The notes below the pieces were generated by a model. It ran no database searches. It worked only from the letters and a program-made list of their open reading frames with translations, and was not told the origin of the DNA. From an uncultured Clostridium sp. (GTDB lineage: Bacteria; Bacillota; Clostridia; TANB77; CAG-508): a stretch of 38,894 nt of DNA. Below, in pieces: positions 24,473 through 32,750 of the stretch. Location: contig CAMEJH010000009.1 in the NCBI GenBank assembly GCA_945919455.1, forward strand, positions 1 through 38,894. Reading direction: 5' to 3'. Position 1 is the stretch's first letter; every line of letters starts with the position of its first letter. Both the position numbers and the translations under genes were made by a program.

Positions 24473-24665
24473 CTCCCAAAATTAAATTAAAAACAAATCT
24501 TTAATTGAACTTTGGTAGGATATTCGACAGCTATCGCAGTCGCCTACCTACCTCCACGCGTCAAAGTAGGGAATGAATCTCTTGTAATACTTGATTTTAC
24601 TACATTTTAAAATTTCTCTACCTGTCGCAAAATTTTTCTTTTAATTCTTCAAAAATTCTCTACTT
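24473..24665. other. GC-rich structured intergenic segment, candidate oriT or leader RNA
   Basis: No gene found. About 24508-24570 stands out as GC-richer than all around it and folds on paper into nested stems: ACTTTG with CAAAGT (24509-24514, 24562-24567), GGTAGG with CCTACC (24514-24519, 24543-24548), and CGAC with GTCG (24525-24528, 24539-24542). Further on, two related direct repeats TTCTCTAC occur at 24613-24620 and 24655-24662. Position next to coupling and accessory genes suits an origin of transfer; a regulatory RNA is equally possible. Confidence 0.35.
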
Positions 24666-25253
24666 TTACGAACTGTATTTTTTCAAAAAATTATTAACTT
24701 TTTGTGCTTCGAAAACATAAATTTCAGTATGTGGATTTTCAGAATATTCTCCTTTGGCACAATAAAACATTTTTGTCATATTATCATCTTGAATAACATT
24801 TGACATTATTAAAGCATCTGCAATAGGTTTAATATATTTATTATCAATGTCCCAGCCAAGTAATTTATCATAAACTTTTATATAAATAAAAACCTCATTT
24901 CCAAACTGATTAGCAAATGGTTTTGTAACTTCTGCTACATTTAATAATATTCTCTTATGAGTATGAGTTTTAAGATTCTTAAAAGATGGCATTACTTCTG
25001 GGACATATATTTTTAATATATTATCATTTAGTTCTGCTTTATATTCATTATCAATAGTTTTAATTTTTTCATATTCAAACTCCACATTTTTGTTGTATAT
25101 TTTTATTTCATTTAATATTTTATATCTAGTCTTTTCAAAGTTCCTTAAAAAGTTTTCTATTTGTAAATCTGTAAGACTATTGCTTTCAATTAGTAAATCT
25201 ATATTTTGCTTTAAATTCACTAAATTTTTTTGTAAATTATTATTTATAATCAT
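24666..25253 (-). CDS. RusA-like Holliday-junction resolvase family protein
   Basis: 195 residues from ATG 25253, eight nt after AAAGG; the TTG at 25259 is less well placed. The N-terminal ~80 residues are helical and charged. The C-terminal ~110 carry the RusA pattern: GWDIDNKYIKPIADALIMS, then IQDDNMTKMFYCAKGEYS and TEIYVFEA, with the Asp residues expected to bind metal (DIDN, ADAL, QDDN). RusA nucleases cut four-way junctions and are common in phages and ICEs. The long N-terminal extension is unusual for the family, whose members are typically ~120 residues. Confidence 0.65.
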   Translation of the reverse strand: MIINNNLQKNLVNLKQNIDLLIESNSLTDLQIENFLRNFEKTRYKILNEIKIYNKNVEFEYEKIKTIDNEYKAELNDNILKIYVPEVMPSFKNLKTHTHKRILLNVAEVTKPFANQFGNEVFIYIKVYDKLLGWDIDNKYIKPIADALIMSNVIQDDNMTKMFYCAKGEYSENPHTEIYVFEAQKVNNFLKKYSS

Positions 25254-25277
25254 AAACAAATCCTTTCTTTTGAATAT

Positions 25278-25291
25278 TTTTGAAGGGCAAT
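25278..25291 (-). promoter_or_regulatory. Conserved 5'-leader motif, copy 1
   Basis: Minus-strand ATTGCCCTTCAAAA, 25 nt upstream of the RusA-like start codon. The same motif with one change (ATTGTCCTTCAAAA) occurs at 25615-25628 before spoVG. Both follow a CTTTT-rich stretch. Confidence 0.35.
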
Positions 25292-25313
25292 ATTAAAAAG
25301 AAAACACTTGCGT

Positions 25314-25589
25314 TTATTCTTCTGATTCTATGAGTTCATCATATGCAGCAAAGATCTTTTCTGTAAGCTCTGTTCTAACATCAGAGTTTAAAGGATGACA
25401 TACATCTCTATATAATCTTTCTCCATTCCTTAATCTTCTTGAAGGCATTGATATAAACCTTCCATTTTTTTCTGTTTCAACTAATGTGATACCTCTAATA
25501 ATAAATTTGCCATCTAAAATAACATTGGCATATGCAAGAACAACTCCTTTTCTTCTTGCTTTAAAAATTCTAACATCTGTAATTTCCAT
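25314..25589 (-). CDS. spoVG: SpoVG-family regulator
   Basis: 91 residues, the family's usual length. It opens MEITDVRIFKARRKG and continues LAYANVILDGKFIIRGITLVE, GRFISMPSRRL and CHPLNSDVRTELTEKI, aligning along the whole of SpoVG (MEVTDVRL..., ASITLD, VAMPSKR, HPINS). SpoVG is a small nucleic-acid-binding regulator of sporulation, cell division and virulence genes; it is also common in conjugative elements. RBS TAGGAGGAAT precedes ATG. It sits between the adhesin and the RusA-like gene. Confidence 0.9.
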   Translation of the reverse strand: MEITDVRIFKARRKGVVLAYANVILDGKFIIRGITLVETEKNGRFISMPSRRLRNGERLYRDVCHPLNSDVRTELTEKIFAAYDELIESEE

Positions 25590-25614
25590 AAAAAAATTCC
25601 TCCTATAAATTAAA

Positions 25615-25628
25615 TTTTGAAGGACAAT
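25615..25628 (-). promoter_or_regulatory. Conserved 5'-leader motif, copy 2
   Basis: Minus-strand ATTGTCCTTCAAAA, 26 nt upstream of the spoVG start. Same position relative to the gene as copy 1 before the RusA-like gene, suggesting a shared RNA- or protein-binding site. Confidence 0.35.
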
Positions 25629-25656
25629 TTATAAAAGAGAATTATATTATCATATT

Positions 25657-28600
25657 TTATTTTCCTGTGCGTGGAAGTGTTGGTTCATGTTTATCTTCTG
25701 GTATATGTGTAATTGTGGTCCATTTGCTATTTGCTTCAGCTGTTACTCCAAAATACACACCAACAGTTTTAGTATAATTTGTGAATGTATCACTTTCCTT
25801 TAATGTATCAAAAGATTTACATACCATAGTAGGTTTTGTATCTTCTTTGAAACCAACATCTACTTTACCAAAATCAAACATTGTTTCAACAATATATTCA
25901 TCTTCTGCAAATTTTATTGTTGTAAAGTCTAAATCGTAATTTTCTGTTGTTTTCAAGTTTTCTTTAAATAAAACATAATCATCAGATTTATTTGTTTTAT
26001 AATATACATTATAAGTTAAGTCTTGATTCCATGTTCCTGTTGTCATAGTTTCTAGTCTTATATAATCAGTAGGTATATAATCAAACCATTTAAAGTTTTC
26101 TAAATATACATTTGATGCGTTACCTACATTTGAAAATTCATAATTTACTTTATCTCCAGGCTTAATCTCTGTTGTACCTTCTTTATCAACTGTTACTTCA
26201 ATATCTACACTATCATTTTCTATTGTTAATGGTACAATTTCATTATTTTCTACTATTTCAAATTCATAAGTATTTTCATTTAGTAGGTAATAAACTGATC
26301 CAGTAGAAAGTTCTTTTGCATAATATTTTCCATAAGGGATAAGTTCAGACTTTGCTTTTCCTGTTTCATCTGTTGTAATTTGTGCAATTTCATTATTTTC
26401 CATATCATATATTCCAAATGTTACATCTTTTAAAGTATCTTTAGTTTTACTATCTACTTTTGTAATTTCTAAATAGCCTTTGACTTTCTCATTTTTCATG
26501 TCATATTCTAAATTTAATATTTTTACATCTTGACCTTGATATTCGCTATTTACAGTTATTACTTCATCACTTAAAATATAACCTTTTGGAGCTTTAGTTT
26601 CTTTTATTAAGAAATCTAATAAAGGTAAATCTGTTTTAAAAGTTGCTTTTCCATTTTCATTGCTTGTTGTAGTTTCTATTAGTTCATTTGCTTTTAGGAT
26701 TATTTCACCTTTATAATTCATTATATCTTCTTTTGCATATAAGCTAAATTCTGCACCTTCAAGTAATCTTTCATCATCTTCATCTTGTTTATATACATTT
26801 ATTTCTAATTTTTGTCTTTCATTAACAAAAGAAGTATTATCAAATACTATTGCTGTGTTTTGATCTTTATATTTTAGTGATACATTTTTTATTTCATCAT
26901 TTAAAACAAATCCATAAGGAGCTTCAATTTCCTTTACAGAATATTCACCTAGTGGTAATTCCTTTGATGTTGCTTTTCCATCATCTTTTGTTGTAATTGT
27001 ATCTACTATTGTTCCTTTTTTATATATTATTGAACCATCATTTGAAGGCTCATAAATATCTTCTTTTGCAATTATTTCATATTTTGCATTAGCAAGACCT
27101 CTTTCTTCATATACAAATTTTCCATCTTTATAATCTGCTAATACTTCACCTTTCTTTTCAACATTTATCTTTCCTTTAACTGATGTATCTTTTTGTATAA
27201 CTGTAATTACTGGTGTTTTTCCATCTTCTAATGTTTTATAAGCAGTATTAGATGTAATTCTAAATTTAACTGGATCTTTACTAATTAGATAACCTTTTGG
27301 GCTTTTTTGTTCTTCTAACTGATAATTTCCAACTTCCAATTTATCTCCTGTCATTACTCTACCTAGTTCATTTGTTGTCCAAGAATCAATATAGTGTGGT
27401 AGAGGAGACCAGTTCCAATATCCAAAGTATTTTCCTGTGTCTAAATTCTTTATTTTGAATTTTGCACCTTCAATTTTTACAACCTTTCCTGTTTCTGCAT
27501 CTTGTTTTACTATTTCTAAAATTGAATTAAAAGAAGTATCATTAAATATTCTCCAAGTTTGTGGCTCTGCACTATCTTTTGTTATAACAACTTTGAAATC
27601 ATCAACTTTATATTTATCTTCAGGTACTTTTGTTTCTCTTACAACATAAGTGCCGAATGGTAGTCTTTCACTTACTGCATAACCTTTATTGTCTGTTACT
27701 AATACTTTAGTTGTTTTTCCATCTGCATTTTTTGCAATAGGTGCTTTTTCCCAAGAACCATATTGTTCAATATCTTTTTGTGCTTTTATAGTAAATTCAG
27801 CACTAGGTAATAAATCAGCTTCACCTGCTTCATTACTTGATATTTTTATAATTTGGAAAGGTTGAGATATTACTCTTTCCTTAACAGTTTGTTTTTTAGT
27901 AACTATTTTTACATTTTGACCTTCATATAATAAATCAAAATTATATACAGTAGTATCTAATGTATACCCCTTGCTTGGCTTAATTTCTTTAATGTAGTAT
28001 TCACCTAAATATAAATTATTTAAAGTTGCATTTGCTTCCTTATTTGTTACTAATTCTCCAACTTTTACATCTGTATTATAAATCATACTGTTATCTGCTG
28101 GATCAAGAATAGGAGTTCTTGCATATACTCCATAAACAGAACCTTCAAGAGTTGCCTCTCCTTGTGGTTGTTTACCTGTTTTGACATCTTCTTTTGAAAT
28201 TGTAATACTGCCTTTTACTCTAGTGTTTATTACAGAAATTTCATAAGTTTTTCCGTTTTCAACAACTCCAATATTCTCGCTGACTTCGACTTTTATTGTA
28301 TATTTATTAGGTGCTTTTTGTTCTTTTACATAGTAAGTACCATAATCTAGTAATTCTGATATAGCAACACCATTTTCATTTGTTGTTATACTTGTTACTT
28401 TTACATTATTAGTATTGTAAATGTCAAATACAGTTCCAGCCTTTTTTACTACTTTATTACTTTCAGCATCTTTTTTTACTACTTGTATTTTGCCCTGTTT
28501 CCAATTATTAATTGCTTCATAAGTTGTAGTTTTTGCAGGTTGTATTTCCACATTTTTTATAGTTGTATCTAATATTAAATGTTCAGGTACTGAAACCTCT

Positions 28601-29661
28601 TGAATATATATTGTTCCTTTTTTTAATTGATCGATTGCAACTTTTTCATTTGAACCTGTTGTATATGTCCCAATAGGTTCTGACATATCTGCATTACGAC
28701 TAATTTTAAATGTTGTATTAGGTACATAGTTTCCCTTATTATCTTTTTTTGCTAATTCTAATTTTCCAAACAAATTAATTTTTAAATCTAATAGCATTGT
28801 TACTGGATCATTATAATCAAGTGCATATAATTGATTTTGTACTCCAGAATTAAAAACAAAATATACAGTTGTGTCTTTATCTGCTGTTTCTTCTTTAATG
28901 ATACCCCAGCTTTTCATTGTGCTTTCTGATATTTTATAGGTTTCTCTTGTGCAATTTTCATCTACTGTAATTGATAATGTATTTTGACCTTTTGTATGTG
29001 CAACTCTTATTCCATCTACGGTTTTATCAAAACTTACATAGTCTTTTAATACATTATTTGAATCACTAATTGTTTTTGATTCTCCAGCTTCTATTACTAT
29101 TGTGTCATTTATAAAGCTAGGTTGTTTTCTTATATTATTTATTTTTGAATTTACTTCGTTCTTAAAATTCACATAACTATTTTGAATACTTGAATCTCTA
29201 AATGTTGCATTAGACTGTCCTAGTGCTTCCCATATCATTTGTTGAGTAAACACATAATCCATTTTTCTACTATTATCTGCCATAATTCCACCATCAACAG
29301 CATAATTACCATATTTACTATACCATCCAAAATATGCTATTCGACAGGCTTGTTTCATCTTTTCATCTGTTGGTTTAGTATGTGTTGCTGTATGTATTTC
29401 TCCTGTTGGACTGTCTACTCCATGTTCACAACAAAATACTGTAAGTTTTTCTCCTGTTGTATAATGTACTAATCTTCTTATTAACATTCCTACACTTGTT
29501 TTATTGTCAGTTGTATAAACTCCTGAATCCCATTGGCCTGATACCCACTTGCCAGTACCACTACTTGATACTGCGAATATAGGCTGAACTGTACCAAATA
29601 ATGTTATTATAATATACATTATTGCTAATAATTTTCGCATTTTACTTTTTTCTTTTAACAT
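25657..29661 (-). CDS. Giant Cna-B/SpaA-type adhesin with thioester domain
   Basis: 1334 residues. A signal peptide (core LLAIMYIIITLFGTV) is followed by a thioester-type head with the Cys motif VFCCEHG and partner TQQMIWEAL. About eight Cna-B/SpaA repeats follow, each starting like GKIQVVKKDAES or LEIVKQDAETGK and ending in a YYVKE-like element; Lys, Glu and Asn for internal isopeptide bonds are plausible. A distal beta domain precedes the end EPTLPRTGK and the stop. The sortase motif LPRTG is thus at the very C terminus with no hydrophobic anchor or basic tail, and the bases after the stop do not encode one. It lies with a class D sortase in the T4SS operon, so is probably a mating adhesin. 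No in-frame CGG in 1334 codons. Confidence 0.9.
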   Translation of the reverse strand: MLKEKSKMRKLLAIMYIIITLFGTVQPIFAVSSSGTGKWVSGQWDSGVYTTDNKTSVGMLIRRLVHYTTGEKLTVFCCEHGVDSPTGEIHTATHTKPTDEKMKQACRIAYFGWYSKYGNYAVDGGIMADNSRKMDYVFTQQMIWEALGQSNATFRDSSIQNSYVNFKNEVNSKINNIRKQPSFINDTIVIEAGESKTISDSNNVLKDYVSFDKTVDGIRVAHTKGQNTLSITVDENCTRETYKISESTMKSWGIIKEETADKDTTVYFVFNSGVQNQLYALDYNDPVTMLLDLKINLFGKLELAKKDNKGNYVPNTTFKISRNADMSEPIGTYTTGSNEKVAIDQLKKGTIYIQEVSVPEHLILDTTIKNVEIQPAKTTTYEAINNWKQGKIQVVKKDAESNKVVKKAGTVFDIYNTNNVKVTSITTNENGVAISELLDYGTYYVKEQKAPNKYTIKVEVSENIGVVENGKTYEISVINTRVKGSITISKEDVKTGKQPQGEATLEGSVYGVYARTPILDPADNSMIYNTDVKVGELVTNKEANATLNNLYLGEYYIKEIKPSKGYTLDTTVYNFDLLYEGQNVKIVTKKQTVKERVISQPFQIIKISSNEAGEADLLPSAEFTIKAQKDIEQYGSWEKAPIAKNADGKTTKVLVTDNKGYAVSERLPFGTYVVRETKVPEDKYKVDDFKVVITKDSAEPQTWRIFNDTSFNSILEIVKQDAETGKVVKIEGAKFKIKNLDTGKYFGYWNWSPLPHYIDSWTTNELGRVMTGDKLEVGNYQLEEQKSPKGYLISKDPVKFRITSNTAYKTLEDGKTPVITVIQKDTSVKGKINVEKKGEVLADYKDGKFVYEERGLANAKYEIIAKEDIYEPSNDGSIIYKKGTIVDTITTKDDGKATSKELPLGEYSVKEIEAPYGFVLNDEIKNVSLKYKDQNTAIVFDNTSFVNERQKLEINVYKQDEDDERLLEGAEFSLYAKEDIMNYKGEIILKANELIETTTSNENGKATFKTDLPLLDFLIKETKAPKGYILSDEVITVNSEYQGQDVKILNLEYDMKNEKVKGYLEITKVDSKTKDTLKDVTFGIYDMENNEIAQITTDETGKAKSELIPYGKYYAKELSTGSVYYLLNENTYEFEIVENNEIVPLTIENDSVDIEVTVDKEGTTEIKPGDKVNYEFSNVGNASNVYLENFKWFDYIPTDYIRLETMTTGTWNQDLTYNVYYKTNKSDDYVLFKENLKTTENYDLDFTTIKFAEDEYIVETMFDFGKVDVGFKEDTKPTMVCKSFDTLKESDTFTNYTKTVGVYFGVTAEANSKWTTITHIPEDKHEPTLPRTGK

Positions 29662-29683
29662 ATATAAAATACCTCCTAACTAA

Positions 29684-29710
29684 AAAGAGAACAATTTTCT
29701 TGTTCCCTTT
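29684..29710 (-). terminator. Terminator/attenuator upstream of the adhesin
   Basis: On the minus strand AAAGGGAACAA pairs with TTGTTCTCTTT over a 5-nt loop, followed by a T-run. It lies between the gene ending at 29722 and the adhesin start at 29661 and could lower adhesin expression relative to the upstream transfer genes. Confidence 0.75.
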
Positions 29711-29721
29711 AATATTTATTT

Positions 29722-30450
29722 TTATCTATAATAAAAATTTATTGTCCATTTTTTACATTGTGGACATGTCCAAATTTCATAACCTGAAGGACATTCTTTT
29801 AAATATTTTTCTTTTGTAATTTTATCATTTTCCCATAATTTGCCCCATTTTTCTAGTTGAGAATTGTAATAGTTATCTGCTTGGGCTTTTGTTTCAAACC
29901 ATAGGCCTGTATTTCCTGCACCTATTTTATGATTATTTCCATCACATTCTTTTTTTTCTGCAACTTTAACCTCAACTTCAATATAGTTGTTTTGGGGTTT
30001 ATCAGTTTTATCCTGTGTTTCTACTTTTTGTGGCTTAGATTGTTTAGTTTCTTCCTTTTGATTATTAGTTGCCTTTTGTTGTTTTTCTTGATCTTTATTT
30101 GAATTTTTTATTGTTTCTTTCTTAGTTGTAGTTTTATTATTATTTGATGTTGTTTCTTGCTTTTGAGGAGGTTTTTCTTCTTGCTTTATATCTTCTTTTA
30201 CAGCAGATTCAACATCCTTTGCTTCTTGATTAGAAAAAATAGTTTCTTCTATTTGAGTGCTTTCTTGTAATTCATTTGCTATAAATTTAGAATTCTCTAG
30301 TATTTCATTTGAAGATTCATCTTGAATAATATTATTTTCAAAACCAGATGCAATTTTTAGGTTATTGAGATTTAATAACAATTTTCCAATAAAAATTGAA
30401 ATAACAACAATTAAAACTATAATAATACATGTAAATTTTTTCTTATTCAT
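29722..30450 (-). CDS. Membrane-anchored low-complexity protein with cysteine-bearing C-terminal domain
   Basis: 242 residues. One N-terminal span (FTCIIIVLIVVISIFIGKLLL) is followed by a ~110-residue extracellular linker rich in Lys, Gln, Thr, Asn and Glu. A compact C-terminal domain contains KKECDGNNHKIG, GLWFETKAQADNYY and CPSGYEIWTCPQCKKW, with Cys pairs that could form disulfides or bind zinc. Family not recognised. Its place between sortase and adhesin suggests a surface assembly or mating-contact role. Confidence 0.6.
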   Translation of the reverse strand: MNKKKFTCIIIVLIVVISIFIGKLLLNLNNLKIASGFENNIIQDESSNEILENSKFIANELQESTQIEETIFSNQEAKDVESAVKEDIKQEEKPPQKQETTSNNNKTTTKKETIKNSNKDQEKQQKATNNQKEETKQSKPQKVETQDKTDKPQNNYIEVEVKVAEKKECDGNNHKIGAGNTGLWFETKAQADNYYNSQLEKWGKLWENDKITKEKYLKECPSGYEIWTCPQCKKWTINFYYR

Positions 30451-30524
30451 ATGATATCACCCTTTCTATATTTAGGATAACATCTTTTATTTTTGTTTGA
30501 CAATGCTGAAGTAAGAAAAATTTT

Positions 30525-31100
30525 TTATAGCTCTAACGCTTGCACACAAAGCCTTAACGATGTTTTCCCTTTAACACAAGTTATAAGTGTTAATGTATTT
30601 TCTTCTGTATTTTCTAAATTAGACCAATCAGTTTCATTAATTTGAGTAACACTATTTACATAGTATTCTCTAGTTCCAAGAAAACTGATATAAGAAATTT
30701 TATCTCCTGTATGTAAAGTATGTAATTTAGCCCAAAACTTATTTGTGTTATGTGCTGCTAAACATACATTGCCATTGTAATATGAAGAATTTTCAAAATG
30801 TCCAACTCCTTTAGCAAGAGTGGCAAGAGATGTACCTTCATAAACAAGTCCTTCAAAGCCAATTTGCTCAATTTTGATTACTCCTACAACACTTTCACCA
30901 TCAATTTGTAATAGTAAGTCATCTGTATTTTCATTATCTAACCTGTCTTGAATATTCTCATCAGAGTATATTTCTACAACATTATCTACTTTTGCCTTAT
31001 TGTTTAAATATTTTATGATAAAAAAAGTAGATATGATAACAATAATAACTAAAACTACTATGACAGATATTGTTATAGCCCTTTTAATATTTTTGCTCAA
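30525..31100 (-). CDS. Class D-type sortase
   Basis: 191 residues from TTG 31100, RBS AAAGGAGG. An N-terminal membrane anchor (ISVIVVLVIIVIISTFFII) is followed by the sortase beta barrel. The catalytic His is in LAAHNTNKF, the Cys in LTLITCV, and the Arg in SLRLCV, the three residues of the sortase active site. Class D-like by length and the TLITC motif. The obvious substrate is the LPRTG of the adhesin two genes downstream. Confidence 0.9.
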   Translation of the reverse strand: MSKNIKRAITISVIVVLVIIVIISTFFIIKYLNNKAKVDNVVEIYSDENIQDRLDNENTDDLLLQIDGESVVGVIKIEQIGFEGLVYEGTSLATLAKGVGHFENSSYYNGNVCLAAHNTNKFWAKLHTLHTGDKISYISFLGTREYYVNSVTQINETDWSNLENTEENTLTLITCVKGKTSLRLCVQALEL

Positions 31101-31136
31101 TACTTAAACCTCCTTTCTTTTAGCGATAAAATAGAA

Positions 31137-31511
31137 CTAGTTTGCATCTAGTTCTAAAATATCTTTTATATATTTTGAAATTTCAGAAAACATACTTGGA
31201 TTCGTAATTTTTTTAGTTACATCTTCCAAAGAAAAAGGATCAAGAACAATATCATAAATGCCTAATGTTAGTGCTTCTTTTAATTCTTTTACCTTATCAT
31301 TTTCTAAAATTAAAATAACTTGTATATTTTTTTCTCGAACTTTAAACATAAAGTCTTTGAAATTGTATTTATTGGGTTGTAATGTAGCAATTAGAGTTGT
31401 TGCATCTTTTTCTTCTAAAACATAATCTGGATAATAGACAATTCTACTATCTTCAATTCGCTTGTTTAAATCTCTGTCTAATTGTTCATTATCTGTAAAT
31501 ATTAATACCAT
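31137..31511 (-). CDS. Receiver-like domain protein of the T4SS operon
   Basis: 124 residues. It has a CheY/CpaE-like alternation (MVLIFTDNEQLDRDL, VILILENDKVKELKEALTLGIYDIVLDPFSLEDV) in which the last part resembles the beta4-alpha4-beta5-alpha5 face of receivers, but the phospho-acceptor pocket is not clear. Its RBS GGAGGT overlaps the end of the M23 gene, so the two are translationally linked. Probably a protein-interaction module. Confidence 0.55.
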   Translation of the reverse strand: MVLIFTDNEQLDRDLNKRIEDSRIVYYPDYVLEEKDATTLIATLQPNKYNFKDFMFKVREKNIQVILILENDKVKELKEALTLGIYDIVLDPFSLEDVTKKITNPSMFSEISKYIKDILELDAN

Positions 31512-31514
31512 TTT

Positions 31515-32750
31515 TTAATTACCTCCTTCAAAATAATCCATTGGATTGGCAAAGTTACCATTGATTCTAACTTCAAAATGTGCATGTGGTCCTGTTGAAT
31601 ATCCTGTACTTCCGTACTTTTAAAACTGCCTGTCCTTGTTTTACAGTTTGATTAGTTGTAACCAGTAATTGTGAGCCATGAGCATAAAGTGTAACAATAC
31701 CATTCCCATGATCTATCATAACCATATTTCCATAAGAATTTGAATATGTTGCAGTAATTACTTTACCATCTGCCATTGCCACAAAGTTTGCACCTGTTGG
31801 AGCTCCGCACATCAGTACCAGTATGGAGTTTATATGCTCCTGTAATTGGATGCACTCTCATACCAAATGGAGAAGTTATTGCAGTATAGCCAGGTGTAGG
31901 CCAAGTAAACATTCCTTTAGGAACTAATTCTTTACCATTAGTAATTATTGTACTTGATGAGCTATTTCCTTGAAGCCAAGCTGTATTTTCTTTACCTTCA
32001 TAATAACCACTAGATGCTTGAATAACAACTTGTACATCTGTATCAATATCTTCATCTCTTATATGCAAATTATTTTTTAAATATTTTTTTAATCTTTCGT
32101 ATTTCTCACCAATAAGTTCTTCGCCTACATAAACCTTTTTAGTAGTCTTTGTATTACCATCTGTTATAGTTTTTTCTTCGTAGTTATATTTATAATGTCC
32201 CATAATAGTATCGCTTTCTACTAATAAATATACAGTTTGTTCGCTAGTAGTTGTATTTGTAGTTTCATTTCCGTTTTTCATCTTTTGTTGTAGTTGTTGT
32301 TTCAGTTTTAATTTTATAGGTTTCATATTTAAAAGTGCTTTCAAAATGTTTAGCAACTTTTTCAAGTAAATTTGCATCTAATTTACTACCATCTGACATA
32401 TTGTGAAAAGCCATTAGTGCATATAAATGGGACCATTGTATTTGCTTGTCATTTTCTCTGCCATCCATATCTAATAGGCTAGTAGTGGAATTTCCATCTA
32501 AAAAGTTATGACACATATTTAAAAAACTAGCTTTATTATTACATGATGTTCTAATTTCTTTTTCTTCTTGCGACATAGAAGATTCATCTTGTTGCACATC
32601 ATCTACAAAAATTGCATCTATAACAGTACAAAATGCAAACAACAATACAAGAAATATAATAATGTATGGTAAAAATGGTTTAATTACAGAGAAAGCTACT
32701 TTTTTAAATTTGTTTTTTGCTTTATTTTTAGCTTTATTCTTTAGGCTCAT
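31515..32750 (-). CDS. M23-family peptidoglycan hydrolase of the T4SS, with three CGG +1 sites
   Basis: ATG 32750 (the GTG at 32759 is less well placed). Skipping one base at each CGG (complements of 32271-32273, 31805-31807, 31612-31614) gives 410 residues (1236 nt minus 3 = 411 codons). A membrane span ([19 protein letters not shown]) comes first, then a lysozyme-like helical stretch ([14 protein letters not shown]) and a LytM/M23 domain. The domain carries [11 protein letters not shown], the zinc ligands of [23 protein letters not shown] and the HAHF motif. Gly160, Gly315 (right after HTGTDV) and Gly379 (just before HAHF) come from the shift sites. It opens the cell wall for the conjugation channel, the VirB1 role in Gram-positive systems. 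It overlaps virB6 by 17 nt. Confidence 0.88.
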
